A program made the translations under genes and the position numbers. Below are positions 1 through 9,759 of a stretch of DNA of 64,000 nt, one piece after another (the stretch's first letter is position 1; the number at the start of each line of letters is the position of its first letter). Source of the stretch: an uncultured Caldilineaceae bacterium (lineage in GTDB: Bacteria; Chloroflexota; Anaerolineae; Caldilineales; Caldilineaceae); contig OY282381.1 of the NCBI GenBank assembly GCA_958295915.1, forward strand, positions 3,246,722-3,310,721, in the 5' to 3' direction. The notes beneath the pieces were generated by a model. The model ran no database searches. It was not told the origin of the DNA and saw only the letters and a list, made by a program, of their open reading frames with translations.

Positions 1-2
1 AC

Positions 3-341
3 TCGGCGCCTCGTTTCCAGTATACCGATGGCGAGATGTGGGGGAATATCGCCAGGTTGATTCCGGGGTTGCTGTTCAATCGTCTGCGCTATGGCCGCTG
101 GCTGGATGTGCTGGTCGCCCACTCGCCGCCATTCGGCATCCATGACCAGCCGGATCGAGCGCATACGGGCTTTCGCTCTTTTCTCCACCTTATGCGCTGG
201 TTCAAGCCGAGCTATCTGCTGCATGGCCATATCCATCTCTACCGTTCCGATACGGTTACCAGGACCTGCTACCATCAGACACAGGTGGTTAATATCTACC
301 CGTATCGAATTTTGAGCATTGAACCAGAGTTATCCCGATAA
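3..341 (+). CDS. Metallophosphoesterase (calcineurin-like), C-terminal part
   Basis: The reading frame is open to the left edge, so only the last ~112 residues are seen. The segment LVAHSPPFG followed ~45 residues later by LHGHIHLY matches the end of the calcineurin-like phosphoesterase fold, where the His residues of the GHxH motif bind the two catalytic metal ions. It probably acts as a cytoplasmic phosphohydrolase; the substrate cannot be told from this fragment. An internal ATG at 36 is unlikely to be the real start because the frame continues upstream with plausible protein sequence. The gene lies 84 bases upstream of rimO on the same strand. Fold assignment fairly secure, function not. 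Confidence 0.75.
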   Translation, partial: SAPRFQYTDGEMWGNIARLIPGLLFNRLRYGRWLDVLVAHSPPFGIHDQPDRAHTGFRSFLHLMRWFKPSYLLHGHIHLYRSDTVTRTCYHQTQVVNIYPYRILSIEPELSR

Positions 342-424
342 AAAACTCTGGCGCAGCATAGAACACCCTTGGCGAAGAAACGAGCCAAACGTTGAAGACC
401 TACTCCGAGAGGCGCTGCAAAACG

Positions 425-1834
425 ATGACTAGAAAGCAGACGTATCACCTGATAACCCTCGGCTGCCCGAAAAATAAAGTAGACAGTGACGGCATGGAGA
501 TGCTGTTACAGCAGGCAGACATGCGTGCCAGCGCCGATGCGCGTCGCGCGGATGTGCTGATCGTCAACACCTGTGGCTTTCTGGAAGCTGCCAAAGAGGA
601 ATCTATCGCTGTATTGCAAGAGCTGGCCGGCGAAAAACGCCGGCGCCAGATGCTCATTGCCGCCGGCTGCCTGGCCCAACGCAACGGCGAGGAGGTGTTA
701 CAACGGGTGCCACAAGTGAACGGTCTGCTGGGAACCCGGCGCTGGATGGATGTGGTGGAGCTGATCAACCGCGTCCGCAGAGGCCCACAGCCGCGCCGTT
801 TGCAACGATACAGCATGCTGGGCGACCCGGATGAAACCTATCTGGAGCCAGTGCCGCGCCCACCCGTGGCCGGGGGCAGCGCCTATCTCAAAATTTCTGA
901 CGGCTGCAACGCGCCCTGCGCTTTCTGCACGATCCCCAGTTTCAAAGGAAAGCTGCGTAGCCGTCCCAGCGAGGCGCTTATCGACGAGGCCAATGCCCTG
1001 GTGGCTGCAGGGGCAAAGGAGCTGGTGATCGTCGCCCAGGACACCACCGACTTTGGGCGGGATTGGGGTGAGCCGGACAGCCTGCCCCGGTTGTTAAGCG
1101 CCCTTTGCAACCGCGCCAGCGATGCGTTGAAATGGGTGCGTCTGATGTACGCCTATCCGGGACACGTCAGCGATGGCCTGATCGAAGTGATGGCGAGTCA
1201 GGATAAGATCGTGCCTTATCTGGACATGCCCCTTCAGCACGGAGACCCGCGCACCTTGCGCCGGATGCGCCGACCTTCCCGGCTGGAAATGATCTACGAA
1301 CATGTGGAAAAACTGCGCGCCGTTATGCCGGATATCGCCTTGCGGACGACATTTATTGTCGGCTACCCCGGCGAAACCGAAGAGGAGTTCCAGAGTCTGG
1401 TGGAGTTTGCGCAGGCCATCGAATTCGACAAAGTAGGGGCGTTCCCATTCAGCCCGGAGCCAGGCACTCCCGCGGCTGAACTGCCCGACCCTGTCCCCGA
1501 GGAGGAGAAGGAGGCGCGTTACAACCGTTTGATGGAAGCCCAACAACCCATCAGCCTGCGCAAAAATCAGGGGCAAGTCGGCAGAGTGCTCGACATCCTG
1601 GTAGAAGGCGAAGGCGAAATTGCCGAGACTGGCGACCCCCTGCTGTTGGGCCGCAGCTACCGGGACGCGCCGGAAGTGGACGGCCTTGTGCTTGTGCCGG
1701 GCATCGCCGGCGCGCCCGCAGGTTCAATGCTGGAAGTTCACATCAACGGCGCGCTGGAATACGATCTGGTCGGCGAACCGCTGATTGCAGAGACGTTCTC
1801 CAGCCGAACGGATTCACTGAAAGTCTTCGAGTAG
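425..1834 (+). CDS. rimO: Ribosomal protein S12 methylthiotransferase RimO
   Basis: RimO is a radical-SAM enzyme that adds a methylthio group to an aspartate of ribosomal protein S12. Both iron-sulfur clusters can be assigned: Cys14, Cys50 and Cys82 in the N-terminal methylthiotransferase domain, and the radical-SAM triad Cys161, Cys165, Cys168 (CNAPCAFC). A TRAM-like RNA-binding domain occupies roughly the last 70 residues. The N-terminal TLGCPKNKVD is characteristic of RimO rather than MiaB. I chose the ATG at 425; an in-frame TTG at 392 would add 11 residues that do not look like the family, while GAGAGG lies about 12 bases before 425. Length (469 aa) is normal. Confidence 0.93.
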   Translation: MTRKQTYHLITLGCPKNKVDSDGMEMLLQQADMRASADARRADVLIVNTCGFLEAAKEESIAVLQELAGEKRRRQMLIAAGCLAQRNGEEVLQRVPQVNGLLGTRRWMDVVELINRVRRGPQPRRLQRYSMLGDPDETYLEPVPRPPVAGGSAYLKISDGCNAPCAFCTIPSFKGKLRSRPSEALIDEANALVAAGAKELVIVAQDTTDFGRDWGEPDSLPRLLSALCNRASDALKWVRLMYAYPGHVSDGLIEVMASQDKIVPYLDMPLQHGDPRTLRRMRRPSRLEMIYEHVEKLRAVMPDIALRTTFIVGYPGETEEEFQSLVEFAQAIEFDKVGAFPFSPEPGTPAAELPDPVPEEEKEARYNRLMEAQQPISLRKNQGQVGRVLDILVEGEGEIAETGDPLLLGRSYRDAPEVDGLVLVPGIAGAPAGSMLEVHINGALEYDLVGEPLIAETFSSRTDSLKVFE

Positions 1835-1867
1835 GCACTGCTCACCCCACGCATTGCGGAGGTCACA

Positions 1868-2821
1868 ATGCCCGATCTGGCGCAGTTGGAACGGGATTTG
1901 GACGCGCTGGAGCAGGATGAGGCACTTTATGATGACGACTCGCGCCTCTTTCGAGCAGAGACGCCTTGCAACAACTTGGCGGCGCGCTTCCAAGCATTGA
2001 AGACTCTTGACTTCTTGGAAGAAGCAATCCAATCGCGCCTCTTTCGAGCAGAGGCGCATTGCAACACAACACGCTCCCATCACCACCCTACCATACACCT
2101 GCAGCGGATTCTCTCATTGCGGGCCGATTTGGAGCAACGCAACGACAGTCTCTATCAAAAACTGCGTAGCGGGATTCAAAGCGGTACAGGCACACCACGC
2201 CAACTGCGAACCCTTCTCGAAAACAACTGTCGCTACCGGTCCGGCGATGTGGCCTGCCTGCACTGGGGAGCGGAAGCCGCAGATGAGTTAGCCGCACGCT
2301 TATTCCACAGCGACTGCCTGCCGGGCCCGTGGAGCGCCACCGACGCAGAGATGATTCATTACGAGTCGACACCGGTGAGCGCGCTCCTCGAACTGGTGGA
2401 TCGGGTCCCATTGACGGCCGAAGACAGATTTATAGACATCGGCTCCGGTTTGGGCCAGGTAGCGATGCTGATTCATCTGTTGACAGGCGTTGACGCTGTC
2501 GGGCTGGAGGTGATGTCGGCATTTGTGGAGCACGCCGCGCGCGAAGCGGCAACTCTGGGAATCCACGGGGTAACGTTTAGACAAGGGGACGCCCGAACTG
2601 CAGACTTGTGCGCAGGAACGGTTTACTTTCTCTTTACCCCCTTTCGGGGACGGATGCTGCAAACGGTACTCACCCGCTTACGCCGCGAGGCAAGGGCGCG
2701 CCCGCTGACGGTCTGCTCCTTTGGGCCGTGTACCGAGCAAATTGCCACAAAGGAGTGGCTGACTCTGCAAGAACCGCAGATGAATCACGAATTCCGACTG
2801 GCGATCTTTCGCAGCCTGTAG
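1868..2821 (+). CDS. Class I SAM-dependent methyltransferase with repeat-derived N-terminal segments
   Basis: The C-terminal two thirds form a Rossmann-type methyltransferase: motif I is DIGSGLGQ at about residues 190-197, followed by an acidic residue ending strand 2 (GLEVM) and a GDAR stretch before motif IV. The substrate is unknown; the spacing recalls DOT1-like and other small protein or metabolite methylases. The N-terminal ~100 residues are helical and unusual: SRLFRAETPCNN (25-36) and SRLFRAEAHCNT (56-67) are encoded by two copies of a palindromic repeat found elsewhere in the window in non-coding DNA, so the repeat has been kept in frame twice. The gene starts 33 bases after rimO and may be co-transcribed. 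Its 3' end overlaps the antisense run-on of the aldehyde dehydrogenase gene. Confidence 0.75.
   Translation: MPDLAQLERDLDALEQDEALYDDDSRLFRAETPCNNLAARFQALKTLDFLEEAIQSRLFRAEAHCNTTRSHHHPTIHLQRILSLRADLEQRNDSLYQKLRSGIQSGTGTPRQLRTLLENNCRYRSGDVACLHWGAEAADELAARLFHSDCLPGPWSATDAEMIHYESTPVSALLELVDRVPLTAEDRFIDIGSGLGQVAMLIHLLTGVDAVGLEVMSAFVEHAAREAATLGIHGVTFRQGDARTADLCAGTVYFLFTPFRGRMLQTVLTRLRREARARPLTVCSFGPCTEQIATKEWLTLQEPQMNHEFRLAIFRSL
1941..1972 (+). repeat. Palindromic repeat R1, copy a (inside a CDS)
   Basis: Hairpin-forming repeat of the form CGCGCCTC...GAG-CGCnTTGCAAC, in frame inside the methyltransferase gene and translated as SRLFRAETPCN. The right arm has decayed (GAGACGCC). Confidence 0.8.
2034..2065 (+). 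repeat. Palindromic repeat R1, copy b (inside a CDS)
   Basis: Near-consensus copy: GCGCCTCT and AGAGGCGC arms around a 7-base loop, followed by ATTGCAAC. Translated in frame as SRLFRAEAHCN, 93 bases after copy a and in the same frame. Confidence 0.85.
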
Positions 2822-4349
2822 GGCAACCCTTGTGGTTGCCCAGATGATAGGAGGCATCGACACAGGAACGCGCCCGCGCCAATGCCTTCGCTGATGGATA
2901 CCTGACGAGATCAGGAGGAGCGCATCCTAGGTCGCGCCTAGATGGAAAACTGCCATTTTCATTATCAGTCATCTCTTCAATGGCATACTTTGGGCCTTCC
3001 TTGCCCATTCCGCTCTCCTTGACGCCGCCGTACGGCATCAGATCGGCCCGCCACTGGGTGCCCCAATTTACGTGCAGATTGCCGGACTCGACCTCCTGCA
3101 CAAACTTCATCGCCCAATCGATGTTCTGGGTGAAGATCGCCGCGCTTAAGCCGTAATTCGTGTCATTGGCGAGCGCGATGGCTTCGTCGATGTCGCTGAC
3201 CCGGGTCACGCCCACCACCGGCCCAAACACCTCATCGCAAGAGATGCGCATCTCCGGTCGGACATTCGATACGATGGTCGGCGTATACATCTGGCCGTTG
3301 CGCTGTCCGCCGAGGAGCAACTCCGCGCCGTCCCCTACTGCATCCTGAACCCATTCATCCACCCGCACCGCATCGGATTCCCTGATCATCGGCCCCATTT
3401 TCGTCGAGTCGGCTAGCGGGTCGCCGGTTGTAATGCCTTCGACCGTTGCCTTGAATGCGTCGAGAAAATCGCCGTATATCTTTTCGTGGGTGACAACCCG
3501 CTGGGTGGAGATACAGACCTGCCCGGCGTTCGAGTAGCCGGAAGCCGCCGCCGCCTGCGCTACCCGTTCCGGGTCCGCGTCCGGCATAACGATCAACGGC
3601 GCGTTCGAGCCAAGTTCCATCGTCACTCGTTTCAGGCCTGCGGTGCGGCAGATGTGCTCACCGATGTCTCGGCTGCCGGTGAAGGTGATCTTGCGCACGC
3701 GCGAATCAGCGCAAAGCGCATCGCCGATGACCCCGCCGGAGCCGGTGATGCACTGGAGCGCCTCCGGTGGAGTGCCGGCTTCCAGGAATATCTCCACCAG
3801 CTTCAGAGCGGAAAGCGGCGTGTCTGTGGCCGGCTTCAAAACGATCGCATTGCCAGCGGCCAAGGCCGGGCCGACTTTGTGGCAGACCAGATGCAAGGGA
3901 AAGTTGAAGGGGCTGATGCCGACAATGACGCCACAGGGCACACGTACAGTGAAGCCAAATTTACCCGCAGCGCCTGGCGCGCCGTCCAGGGGCACCACTT
4001 CCCCACCCAGACGCTTGGCCTCTTCCGCGGAAAGGGCGATGATCTCTACAGCACGCGCTGCCTCCATCCGGCCCTCGGCGATGATTTTACCCTCCTCCAG
4101 GGTGATGGTTCGGGCCAGATCTTCGGTGCTTTCCACCATCAGGTCGGCGGCTTTGCGCAAAATCTCATAGCGCTCGTAGCCGGTCATCTTCGCCATGACC
4201 TTGGCGCCCCGCGCGGCGGTTGCCAGAGCCAACTCTACATCCGCCGCATCCCCTTTCGGAATGGTGTCGATTACCGAACCGTCGAACGGGTGCAGCACCT
4301 CGATCTTCTCAGACTTATCTACCCACTGCCCGCCAATGTGCATTTTCAT
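2670..4349 (-). CDS. NAD(P)-dependent aldehyde dehydrogenase, frameshifted near the C-terminus
   Basis: ALDH-superfamily enzyme oxidising an aldehyde to an acid with NAD(P). Seen: the FTGS cofactor motif at 223-226, general base Glu245 (MELGSN) and catalytic Cys279 (GQVCIS). The start at 4349 follows AAGGAGAA at good spacing; frame upstream of it is not needed. The normal family ending appears in another frame: after EEMTD the sequence MKMAVFHLGAT and a TAG at 2927-2929 follow if one base (extra T, + strand, near 2963) is removed. As written, the frame instead runs on to 2670 with ~90 non-homologous residues, antisense to the neighbouring methyltransferase. So this is either a genuine frameshift or a sequencing error; an intact protein would end at 2927. 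It lies 72 bases downstream of the PhyH gene on the same strand. Confidence 0.85.
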   Translation of the reverse strand: MKMHIGGQWVDKSEKIEVLHPFDGSVIDTIPKGDAADVELALATAARGAKVMAKMTGYERYEILRKAADLMVESTEDLARTITLEEGKIIAEGRMEAARAVEIIALSAEEAKRLGGEVVPLDGAPGAAGKFGFTVRVPCGVIVGISPFNFPLHLVCHKVGPALAAGNAIVLKPATDTPLSALKLVEIFLEAGTPPEALQCITGSGGVIGDALCADSRVRKITFTGSRDIGEHICRTAGLKRVTMELGSNAPLIVMPDADPERVAQAAAASGYSNAGQVCISTQRVVTHEKIYGDFLDAFKATVEGITTGDPLADSTKMGPMIRESDAVRVDEWVQDAVGDGAELLLGGQRNGQMYTPTIVSNVRPEMRISCDEVFGPVVGVTRVSDIDEAIALANDTNYGLSAAIFTQNIDWAMKFVQEVESGNLHVNWGTQWRADLMPYGGVKESGMGKEGPKYAIEEMTDNENGSFPSRRDLGCAPPDLVRYPSAKALARARSCVDASYHLGNHKGCPTGCERSPVGIRDSSAVLAESATPLWQFARYTAQRSRPSAGAPLPRGVSG

Positions 4350-4420
4350 TGTATTCTTCTCCTTTGTTCGCGAAGCGGCTGTACTCAGCATCGATTGCGA
4401 TTTCGGATTTGTTGAGACGC

Positions 4421-5266
4421 TCACGTAAGTTCATGTCCCGGCGCCCGATTCCACTCCAGCGGCTCCGCGTTACCTTCGTATGTGGGCACAAGCCTCTGGA
4501 CGAGTTCCTGCGCCTTGGTCGGCCATTCGGCTACGCGGGACTGTTTGTGGCTCAAGTGGGCCTGGATCCGGGGCGGTGACATATCGAATGTCGGATGATA
4601 CCAGAGTGTTATGACTGTGCGGCGCTGATCCGACTGGTTGGCGTAGGCCCCGTGGAGCAGCCGAGAATCGCCGATGACCAGATCGCCAGCCTTCACCGGG
4701 ACGGCCTGATCCTCTGGCATGGATTGGTAGGCCGGGTGGCTCGGATCCGTGACCCTGCGTAGCTCGTCTGTGTGGGCTGTGGGCGCGGCGTCGTGCATGC
4801 GATGGCGCTTACGGTGGGAACCGGCGATGACCCGCAGGCAACCGTTCTCAATGCTCGTATCCACCAGATAGTACATCAGAAAAAGCTGTTGCGGGATATT
4901 CGTGTAGCTGATCGGATCGTTCCATCCCCACCAGTCCTGATGCCAGAATAGGGGCGGCGAATGGCCGGATTTGCTGATCACAAAACCGGACGACCAGCGG
5001 GGTTTCGGATAGCCCAAAGAGGCCAGCGCGGCCAGAGCAGCTGGGTAGGCCACCAGTTCAGCGAAAAAGGGATCATCGTAGACGCTGATCATACTCCCCG
5101 TGGATTTCTGCTCTTCGAAGTGCTCGGCAGACTGCGCGTCCAGCAGACCATCACTGGCAGCCCGCACTCGGGCCAACATCTCCGCATCCAGCGCCTGCGC
5201 GAAAACGCAGTAGCCGTCGCGTATAAGCTGGGCCTGTTGGTCGAGGGCTATGGTGGTTGTGGTCAT
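4421..5266 (-). CDS. Phytanoyl-CoA dioxygenase (PhyH) family protein
   Basis: Fe(II)/2-oxoglutarate-dependent oxygenase of the PhyH family. The double-stranded beta-helix iron ligands are visible: His109 and Asp111 (WHQDWW) and His205 (LLHGAY); Arg215/216 (QRRTVI) is placed to bind 2-oxoglutarate. The substrate is unknown; bacterial relatives hydroxylate diverse small molecules. I chose the ATG at 5266 because GGGGAGG lies 7 bases before it; the ATG two codons upstream (5272) is too close to this site. The gene is upstream of, and probably co-transcribed with, the aldehyde dehydrogenase, so an oxidative step followed by aldehyde oxidation is plausible but inferred. Confidence 0.88.
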   Translation of the reverse strand: MTTTTIALDQQAQLIRDGYCVFAQALDAEMLARVRAASDGLLDAQSAEHFEEQKSTGSMISVYDDPFFAELVAYPAALAALASLGYPKPRWSSGFVISKSGHSPPLFWHQDWWGWNDPISYTNIPQQLFLMYYLVDTSIENGCLRVIAGSHRKRHRMHDAAPTAHTDELRRVTDPSHPAYQSMPEDQAVPVKAGDLVIGDSRLLHGAYANQSDQRRTVITLWYHPTFDMSPPRIQAHLSHKQSRVAEWPTKAQELVQRLVPTYEGNAEPLEWNRAPGHELT

Positions 5267-5541
5267 AAGCATGCCTCCCCTATGTAGTGTAGCATGAAAA
5301 ACAAAAAATACTGGAAATGCGAATGCGCAAGACCCCTTGCGCTGTTTATCAACAGCGAGCAAGGCCGCAGCGACCCATCCGCGGGGGTGTTTCTATTGTA
5401 ACAGAAAGACAGGAAGTCTTTCCACTCTGACACAGAGATGCGCGCCTGCCCTCGATCGACGTTCTGCGGTACAATCTTGGTAGTCTCTCTGGACCGTTCT
5501 ATTCGTTCAATCCGTGTTCCGCTACCCAGGACACCATCTCT

Positions 5542-6984
5542 ATGCTTATCGGACTCGATATCGGCACAACTTCCCTGAGCGCTGTGGCGCTAGACCCGGC
5601 GACCGGCCGCCAACTGGCTCACCAGATGATAGCCAATACCGCGGGTTCGTCTCCTGCACCCGGCCGAGCCGAATTGGACCTGCCCCGGCTGTTCGATCTG
5701 ACAGTGCATTGCCTGACCGAGTTGGTTGCGCAGGCGGATCTACTCCCTTCCGCCATACAAGGTATCGGCGTCACCGGCCAGCAGCACGGGGTCGCCCTTA
5801 TGCGGCCAGACGCCATCCCCGCCAGGCCCGCCATCACCTGGCAGGACTTGCGGGTGCAGCAGCCGCTGCCCGGCACGGACACGCCAGTACTGGAGCGGTT
5901 CATTGCCACAGCCGGGGGACAAGAGGCCTTCGGCAACACCGGCTGTCTGCCCGCCGCTGGTTTCCTCGGCCCCAGCCTCTACTGGCTCACACTGCAAAAC
6001 GCTCTGCCCGACCCGCCAGTGACTGCCTGCTTCATCCCGGATGCGGTCGTCTCTTTCCTCACCGGCGCGCCGCCTATCAGTGAGCCGACCCTCGCCGCCA
6101 GTTCCGGGATTTTCGATATTCGCGCAAATCGTTGGGAATGGACGTTGCTGGAACGGCTGCGCCTGCCCGATCGACTATTTCCCCCAGTCGGGCAGGCCTG
6201 GGATGTGGTGGGCGGTCTGCGCCGTGAGCTGGCTGAAAAGATCGGCCTGACGCCGGGCACAGCGGTGACCATTGCGCTGGGCGACAATCAGGCTAGTTTC
6301 ATCGGCAGCGCGCAGGACCCTGCCCGCAGTCTCCTGCTGAATGTAGGCACCGGCGGTCAGATCTCCGCGCGTACGGACAAATTCCATTTCATTCCAGGTC
6401 TCGAGAACCGCCCCTTCCCCGCTGGACAGTACCTGCTGATAGGCGGAGGCCTGTTCGGCGGTCGTTCCTATGCCTATTTGCAGCGTTTTTTCCAGCAGGT
6501 AGGCGCTCAACTCCTGGATGCGGATACGCCGATCGACCTGTACACGCGTATGACGGAACTGGCTACGACGGCGCCTGCGGGCAGTGACGGCCTGCATTGT
6601 GAACCGTTCTTCACCGGCAGCCGGGTCGATCCGGCGCTGCGAGCCTCTTTCAGCGGTCTCTCACCAGACAACTTTACCCCCGGCCACTTCGCGCGGGCGC
6701 TGCTGGAAGGAATGGCCGATGGCTTTTACGCCTTTTTCGAGCGCATGAAGCCGGCAGTGGGGACGCGGCCGCTCCTGGTGGGCGCAGGCAACGGCGTGCG
6801 GCGCAACCGGCTCCTGGCCCAGATCCTGGCGCGTCGTTTCGGGATGCCTCTACTGATTCCCACCCGCACCGAGGAGGCAGCAGTCGGCGCGGCCATTGCT
6901 GCCGCAATTGGATTGGGCCTGTTCGCTGATTCAGACACGGCCGCGGCCGCGCTCCTCGACTACACCCAGACAGTCGATCCGTAA
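5542..6984 (+). CDS. FGGY-family carbohydrate kinase (sedoheptulokinase-like)
   Basis: Two-domain FGGY sugar kinase of 480 aa that transfers phosphate from ATP to a sugar or polyol. The N-terminus LIGLDIGTTSLSAV is the phosphate-1 loop, IGVTGQQHGVALM and PAITWQDLR follow in the first domain, and GDNQASFIGS plus LNVGTGGQ lie in the second (actin-like) domain; LLVGAGNGVRRN near the C-terminus is the adenosine motif. GVTGQQHG with WQD is reminiscent of xylulokinase and especially sedoheptulokinase (SHPK) relatives, but substrate cannot be fixed from sequence. It is flanked by oppositely oriented genes and appears monocistronic. TACAAT at 5470-5475 could be a -10 element, but I see no good -35. 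Confidence 0.85.
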   Translation: MLIGLDIGTTSLSAVALDPATGRQLAHQMIANTAGSSPAPGRAELDLPRLFDLTVHCLTELVAQADLLPSAIQGIGVTGQQHGVALMRPDAIPARPAITWQDLRVQQPLPGTDTPVLERFIATAGGQEAFGNTGCLPAAGFLGPSLYWLTLQNALPDPPVTACFIPDAVVSFLTGAPPISEPTLAASSGIFDIRANRWEWTLLERLRLPDRLFPPVGQAWDVVGGLRRELAEKIGLTPGTAVTIALGDNQASFIGSAQDPARSLLLNVGTGGQISARTDKFHFIPGLENRPFPAGQYLLIGGGLFGGRSYAYLQRFFQQVGAQLLDADTPIDLYTRMTELATTAPAGSDGLHCEPFFTGSRVDPALRASFSGLSPDNFTPGHFARALLEGMADGFYAFFERMKPAVGTRPLLVGAGNGVRRNRLLAQILARRFGMPLLIPTRTEEAAVGAAIAAAIGLGLFADSDTAAAALLDYTQTVDP

Positions 6985-7035
6985 CTGCGATTGTCTACGC
7001 AGTCACTCCCGCTTCTGACCACGAACCACTGAAGT

Positions 7036-8340
7036 TCATTCCCGCACGTGCATATCTCCGAACGCCACCCACTTATATGTGGTCAGTTCTTCCAGCCCCA
7101 TCGGCCCTCGGGCGTGGAGTTTTTGGGTGCTGATAGCGACCTCCGCGCCGAGGCCGAACTGCCCGCCGTCGTTGAAGCGGGTGCTGGCGTTGACAAAAAC
7201 CGCGGACGAGTTGACCGCATCGATAAACTGTTGGGCGTTGTTCCAATCGTTGGTCAGAATACCGTCGGAGTGGGCCTGGCTGTGTTTCTGAATGTGGACG
7301 ACGGCTTCCTCCAGTGAGTCCACCAGCTTGATGCCCAAGATCAGCGCCATCCACTCTGTATCCCAATCGTCCGGCCCCGCCGGCGTGACGGTTGCCCCCT
7401 GGCCTTCGAGAAACGGTAGCGCGTCGGGTGCGGCCCGCATCTCCACCCGCATTGCCGCCATGCGCCGGGCCAATTTCGGCAGAAACTCGGCCGCGATCTG
7501 GCGGTTGACCAGCAGTGTGTCCAGAGAGTTGCAAACCGAAGGGCGCTGGGTCTTGGCATTGACGATGACGTCCAGCCCCCTCTCTTGATCTGCGCTGATA
7601 TCCACATAATAATGGCAGATGCCAATGCCGCCGGTGATCACCGGGATCGTGCTCTGCTCCCGACATAGGCGGTGCAGACTGTTGCCGCCTCTGGGGATGA
7701 GCATATCCACGTATGCATCCATCCGCAAGAATTGGGAGACCAGTGCCCGGTCTGGGTTGCCGATGTATTGGACCGCTTCGCTGGGCAGGCCTTGCTCTAT
7801 CAGCGCGCGGCGAATGATATCCACCAATGCCAGATTGCTGCGCAGGGTCTCTTTGCCTCCTCGCAGAATCACCGCGTTGCCCGTCTTCAGGCTTAATACG
7901 GCAATATCGATGGTCGTGTTGGGACGGGCTTCGTAGATGACGCCGATAACGCCAATGGGTATGCGCCGGCGGCTGAGGCGCATACCGTTCGGCAGCAGGC
8001 GACTTTCCAGCTCCGCGCCCACCGGGTCCGGCAGCGCGGCCACCCGCCGCGTGTCATCCGCCAGCCCTCGAATCCGTTCCGGCGTCAGCAACAGCCGATC
8101 CAGCAGCGCGTCGCTAAGCCCGCTGGCCGCGCCAATGGCGATGTCCAACTCGTTCTGAGCAAGCGCTTCTGCGCTCCTCGCCTCCAGCGCATCGGCGATG
8201 GCATACAGAGCTGCGTTCTTCTGCGTCGATGTCAGCACTGCCAGTTTGTGGCTCGCTCGCTGCGCGGCCTGCCCCATCGCCTCCAGATCGACCGTCTGTT
8301 CCACAGCCAACGCGCTTGCTCCCCGCACAGCAGTCGTCAT
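7036..8340 (-). CDS. proA: Gamma-glutamyl phosphate reductase ProA
   Basis: ProA reduces gamma-glutamyl phosphate to glutamate-5-semialdehyde with NADPH, the second step of proline synthesis. The 434-aa protein spans the whole family: [18 protein letters not shown], the LIPRGG segment, the catalytic cysteine in [10 protein letters not shown] at about residue 270, and the C-terminal [17 protein letters not shown] motif. It lies downstream of proB on the same strand, separated by 161 bases that hold one copy of an 87-bp palindromic repeat and a partial R1 hairpin rather than being directly coupled. Start ATG is conventional for the family. Confidence 0.96.
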   Translation of the reverse strand: MTTAVRGASALAVEQTVDLEAMGQAAQRASHKLAVLTSTQKNAALYAIADALEARSAEALAQNELDIAIGAASGLSDALLDRLLLTPERIRGLADDTRRVAALPDPVGAELESRLLPNGMRLSRRRIPIGVIGVIYEARPNTTIDIAVLSLKTGNAVILRGGKETLRSNLALVDIIRRALIEQGLPSEAVQYIGNPDRALVSQFLRMDAYVDMLIPRGGNSLHRLCREQSTIPVITGGIGICHYYVDISADQERGLDVIVNAKTQRPSVCNSLDTLLVNRQIAAEFLPKLARRMAAMRVEMRAAPDALPFLEGQGATVTPAGPDDWDTEWMALILGIKLVDSLEEAVVHIQKHSQAHSDGILTNDWNNAQQFIDAVNSSAVFVNASTRFNDGGQFGLGAEVAISTQKLHARGPMGLEELTTYKWVAFGDMHVRE

Positions 8341-8369
8341 AAGAATTCTCCCATTTTCCGCGCCTTTTT

Positions 8370-8456
8370 GACCTTTGATTCGCTTGATGTATGTGATGGG
8401 GATAATGAACTGCAGTTATCAAAGCAATCATACAGATCACATAAATCAGTGGTCAA
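8370..8456 (-). repeat. 87-bp imperfect palindrome R2, copy C (between proB and proA)
   Basis: Inverted copy of the two repeats upstream of proB. Ends are GACC and GGTC; near each end lies a GATTTATGTGAT-like arm facing its complement, and the centre is AACTGCAGTT. Same length (87 bp) as copies A and B. Confidence 0.85.
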
Positions 8457-8465
8457 ATCTGTGGT

Positions 8466-8482
8466 CAGAGGCGCATTACAAC
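8466..8482 (+). repeat. Half copy of palindromic repeat R1
   Basis: CAGAGGCGCATTACAAC matches the right arm and tail of repeat R1 only; the left arm is missing. It lies in the proB-proA spacer beside repeat R2, followed by a short direct repeat (CTACTCCAATACAAT twice). Confidence 0.55.
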
Positions 8483-8501
8483 TCCTACTCCAATACAATT
8501 C

Positions 8502-9605
8502 CTACTCCAATACAATCATATCATTCCGGTGGAGCGCCACTGGCCCATAGCCATACCCCAGGCGTTCGCTGATCTCATGCGACTGACAGCCGCGAATGCG
8601 GCGTAGATCGTCGCTACTGTAGCGGGTGATGCCACGCGCCAGAACCGGGCCATTCCTCTTCTGCACAAAGACCGCATCGCCCCGCTCAAAGACACCTTCC
8701 ACCTCGGTGATACCGACAGGCAAAAGACTATGGCCATGATGCTGTAGCGCTCGGGCTGCGCCCGCATCCACCAGTAGCCGACCTGACGGCGCGGGGCCGG
8801 CCAGGATCCAACGTTTGCGGCTCTCCAAAGGCGTCTCCTGCGCTGGAAAACGGGTGCCGACTGACTGACCAGTCACAGCCCGCACAATCACGTCCGGCGC
8901 GCTGCCGGCGGCAATCACAACTTCAGTACCGGCCCGGCAGGCAATATCCGCCGCCTGCAATTTCGTGCTCATGCCGCCAATACCCAGACCGGATTGACTG
9001 CTGCCGGCCAGGGCCCGCAGGGAATCGTCGATAGCGTGGACTTCGGGAATCAACTGCGCGTGCGGATCCGTACGCGGGTCGGCCGTGAACAGCCCCGCTT
9101 GATCCGTCAGCAGCAGCAGCAGGTCGGCATCGGTCAACACAGCCACCAACGCCGAGAGATTGTCGTTGTCTCCGACTTTGATCTCTTCGACAGCGACCGC
9201 GTCGTTTTCATTCACGACCGGGACGATCCGATACTCCAGCATAGCGTTGAATGTGTCCCGCGCGTTCAAAAAACGCTGCCGGTTCTCCGTGTCCGCTCTG
9301 GTCAGCAGAATCTGGCCCGCGTAGATGCCATAGATGTCGAAGAACCGTTCCCACAAGCGCATCAGCCGGCTTTGGCCCACCGCGGCAAGCATCTGCCGGT
9401 TGGAGAGGTTGGCGGGTAGATCGGGAAAATCCAACTGCGCCCGCCCGGCGGCCTGCGCGCCGGACGTGCAGACGATCACATCCTTGCCCTGATGATGGAG
9501 CGTCGCAATCTGTCGGGCCAGTTCCACCATCTGTGGTTGGCTTAAAAAACGGGTCCCTTTGGTGAGTACGCCTGTACCCAGTTTGACGACAACTCTACGA
9601 TACAT
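8502..9605 (-). CDS. proB: Glutamate 5-kinase ProB with C-terminal PUA domain
   Basis: ProB phosphorylates glutamate on its gamma-carboxylate, committing it to proline. The amino-acid kinase domain has the expected [10 protein letters not shown] start, the [17 protein letters not shown] substrate region, and [12 protein letters not shown]; a PUA domain fills roughly residues 280-355. Length 367 aa is normal. It precedes proA on the minus strand. Two 87-bp palindromes sit immediately upstream, where its promoter should be. A 77-bp segment of this gene (8996-9072) is duplicated at 46686-46762 with three mismatches. Confidence 0.96.
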   Translation of the reverse strand: MYRRVVVKLGTGVLTKGTRFLSQPQMVELARQIATLHHQGKDVIVCTSGAQAAGRAQLDFPDLPANLSNRQMLAAVGQSRLMRLWERFFDIYGIYAGQILLTRADTENRQRFLNARDTFNAMLEYRIVPVVNENDAVAVEEIKVGDNDNLSALVAVLTDADLLLLLTDQAGLFTADPRTDPHAQLIPEVHAIDDSLRALAGSSQSGLGIGGMSTKLQAADIACRAGTEVVIAAGSAPDVIVRAVTGQSVGTRFPAQETPLESRKRWILAGPAPSGRLLVDAGAARALQHHGHSLLPVGITEVEGVFERGDAVFVQKRNGPVLARGITRYSSDDLRRIRGCQSHEISERLGYGYGPVALHRNDMIVLE

Positions 9606-9611
9606 CCACGT

Positions 9612-9698
9612 TTGACCATTGATTTATGTGATTCATCTGATTATGGTGATAACCGCAGTTCATCATCTCTATCATATAAATCAAGCGAATCTGAGGTC
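9612..9698 (+). repeat. 87-bp imperfect palindrome R2, copy A (upstream of proB)
   Basis: Begins TTGACC and ends GAGGTC. GATTTATGTGAT near the left end is complementary, with one mismatch, to ATCATATAAATC near the right end; the centre is AACCGCAGTT. Confidence 0.9.
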
Positions 9699-9759
9699 GG
9701 AAGATGTCCAGGAGTCCTACGCCAACAGTATACTGCAGTGGGGAACGATTCAGCAATCA

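Noticed and set aside
3486..4415. Plus-strand open frame of 309 codons over the aldehyde dehydrogenase gene
   Set aside because: Antisense shadow: Arg/Gly/His-rich, no domain, while the minus strand encodes a clear ALDH.
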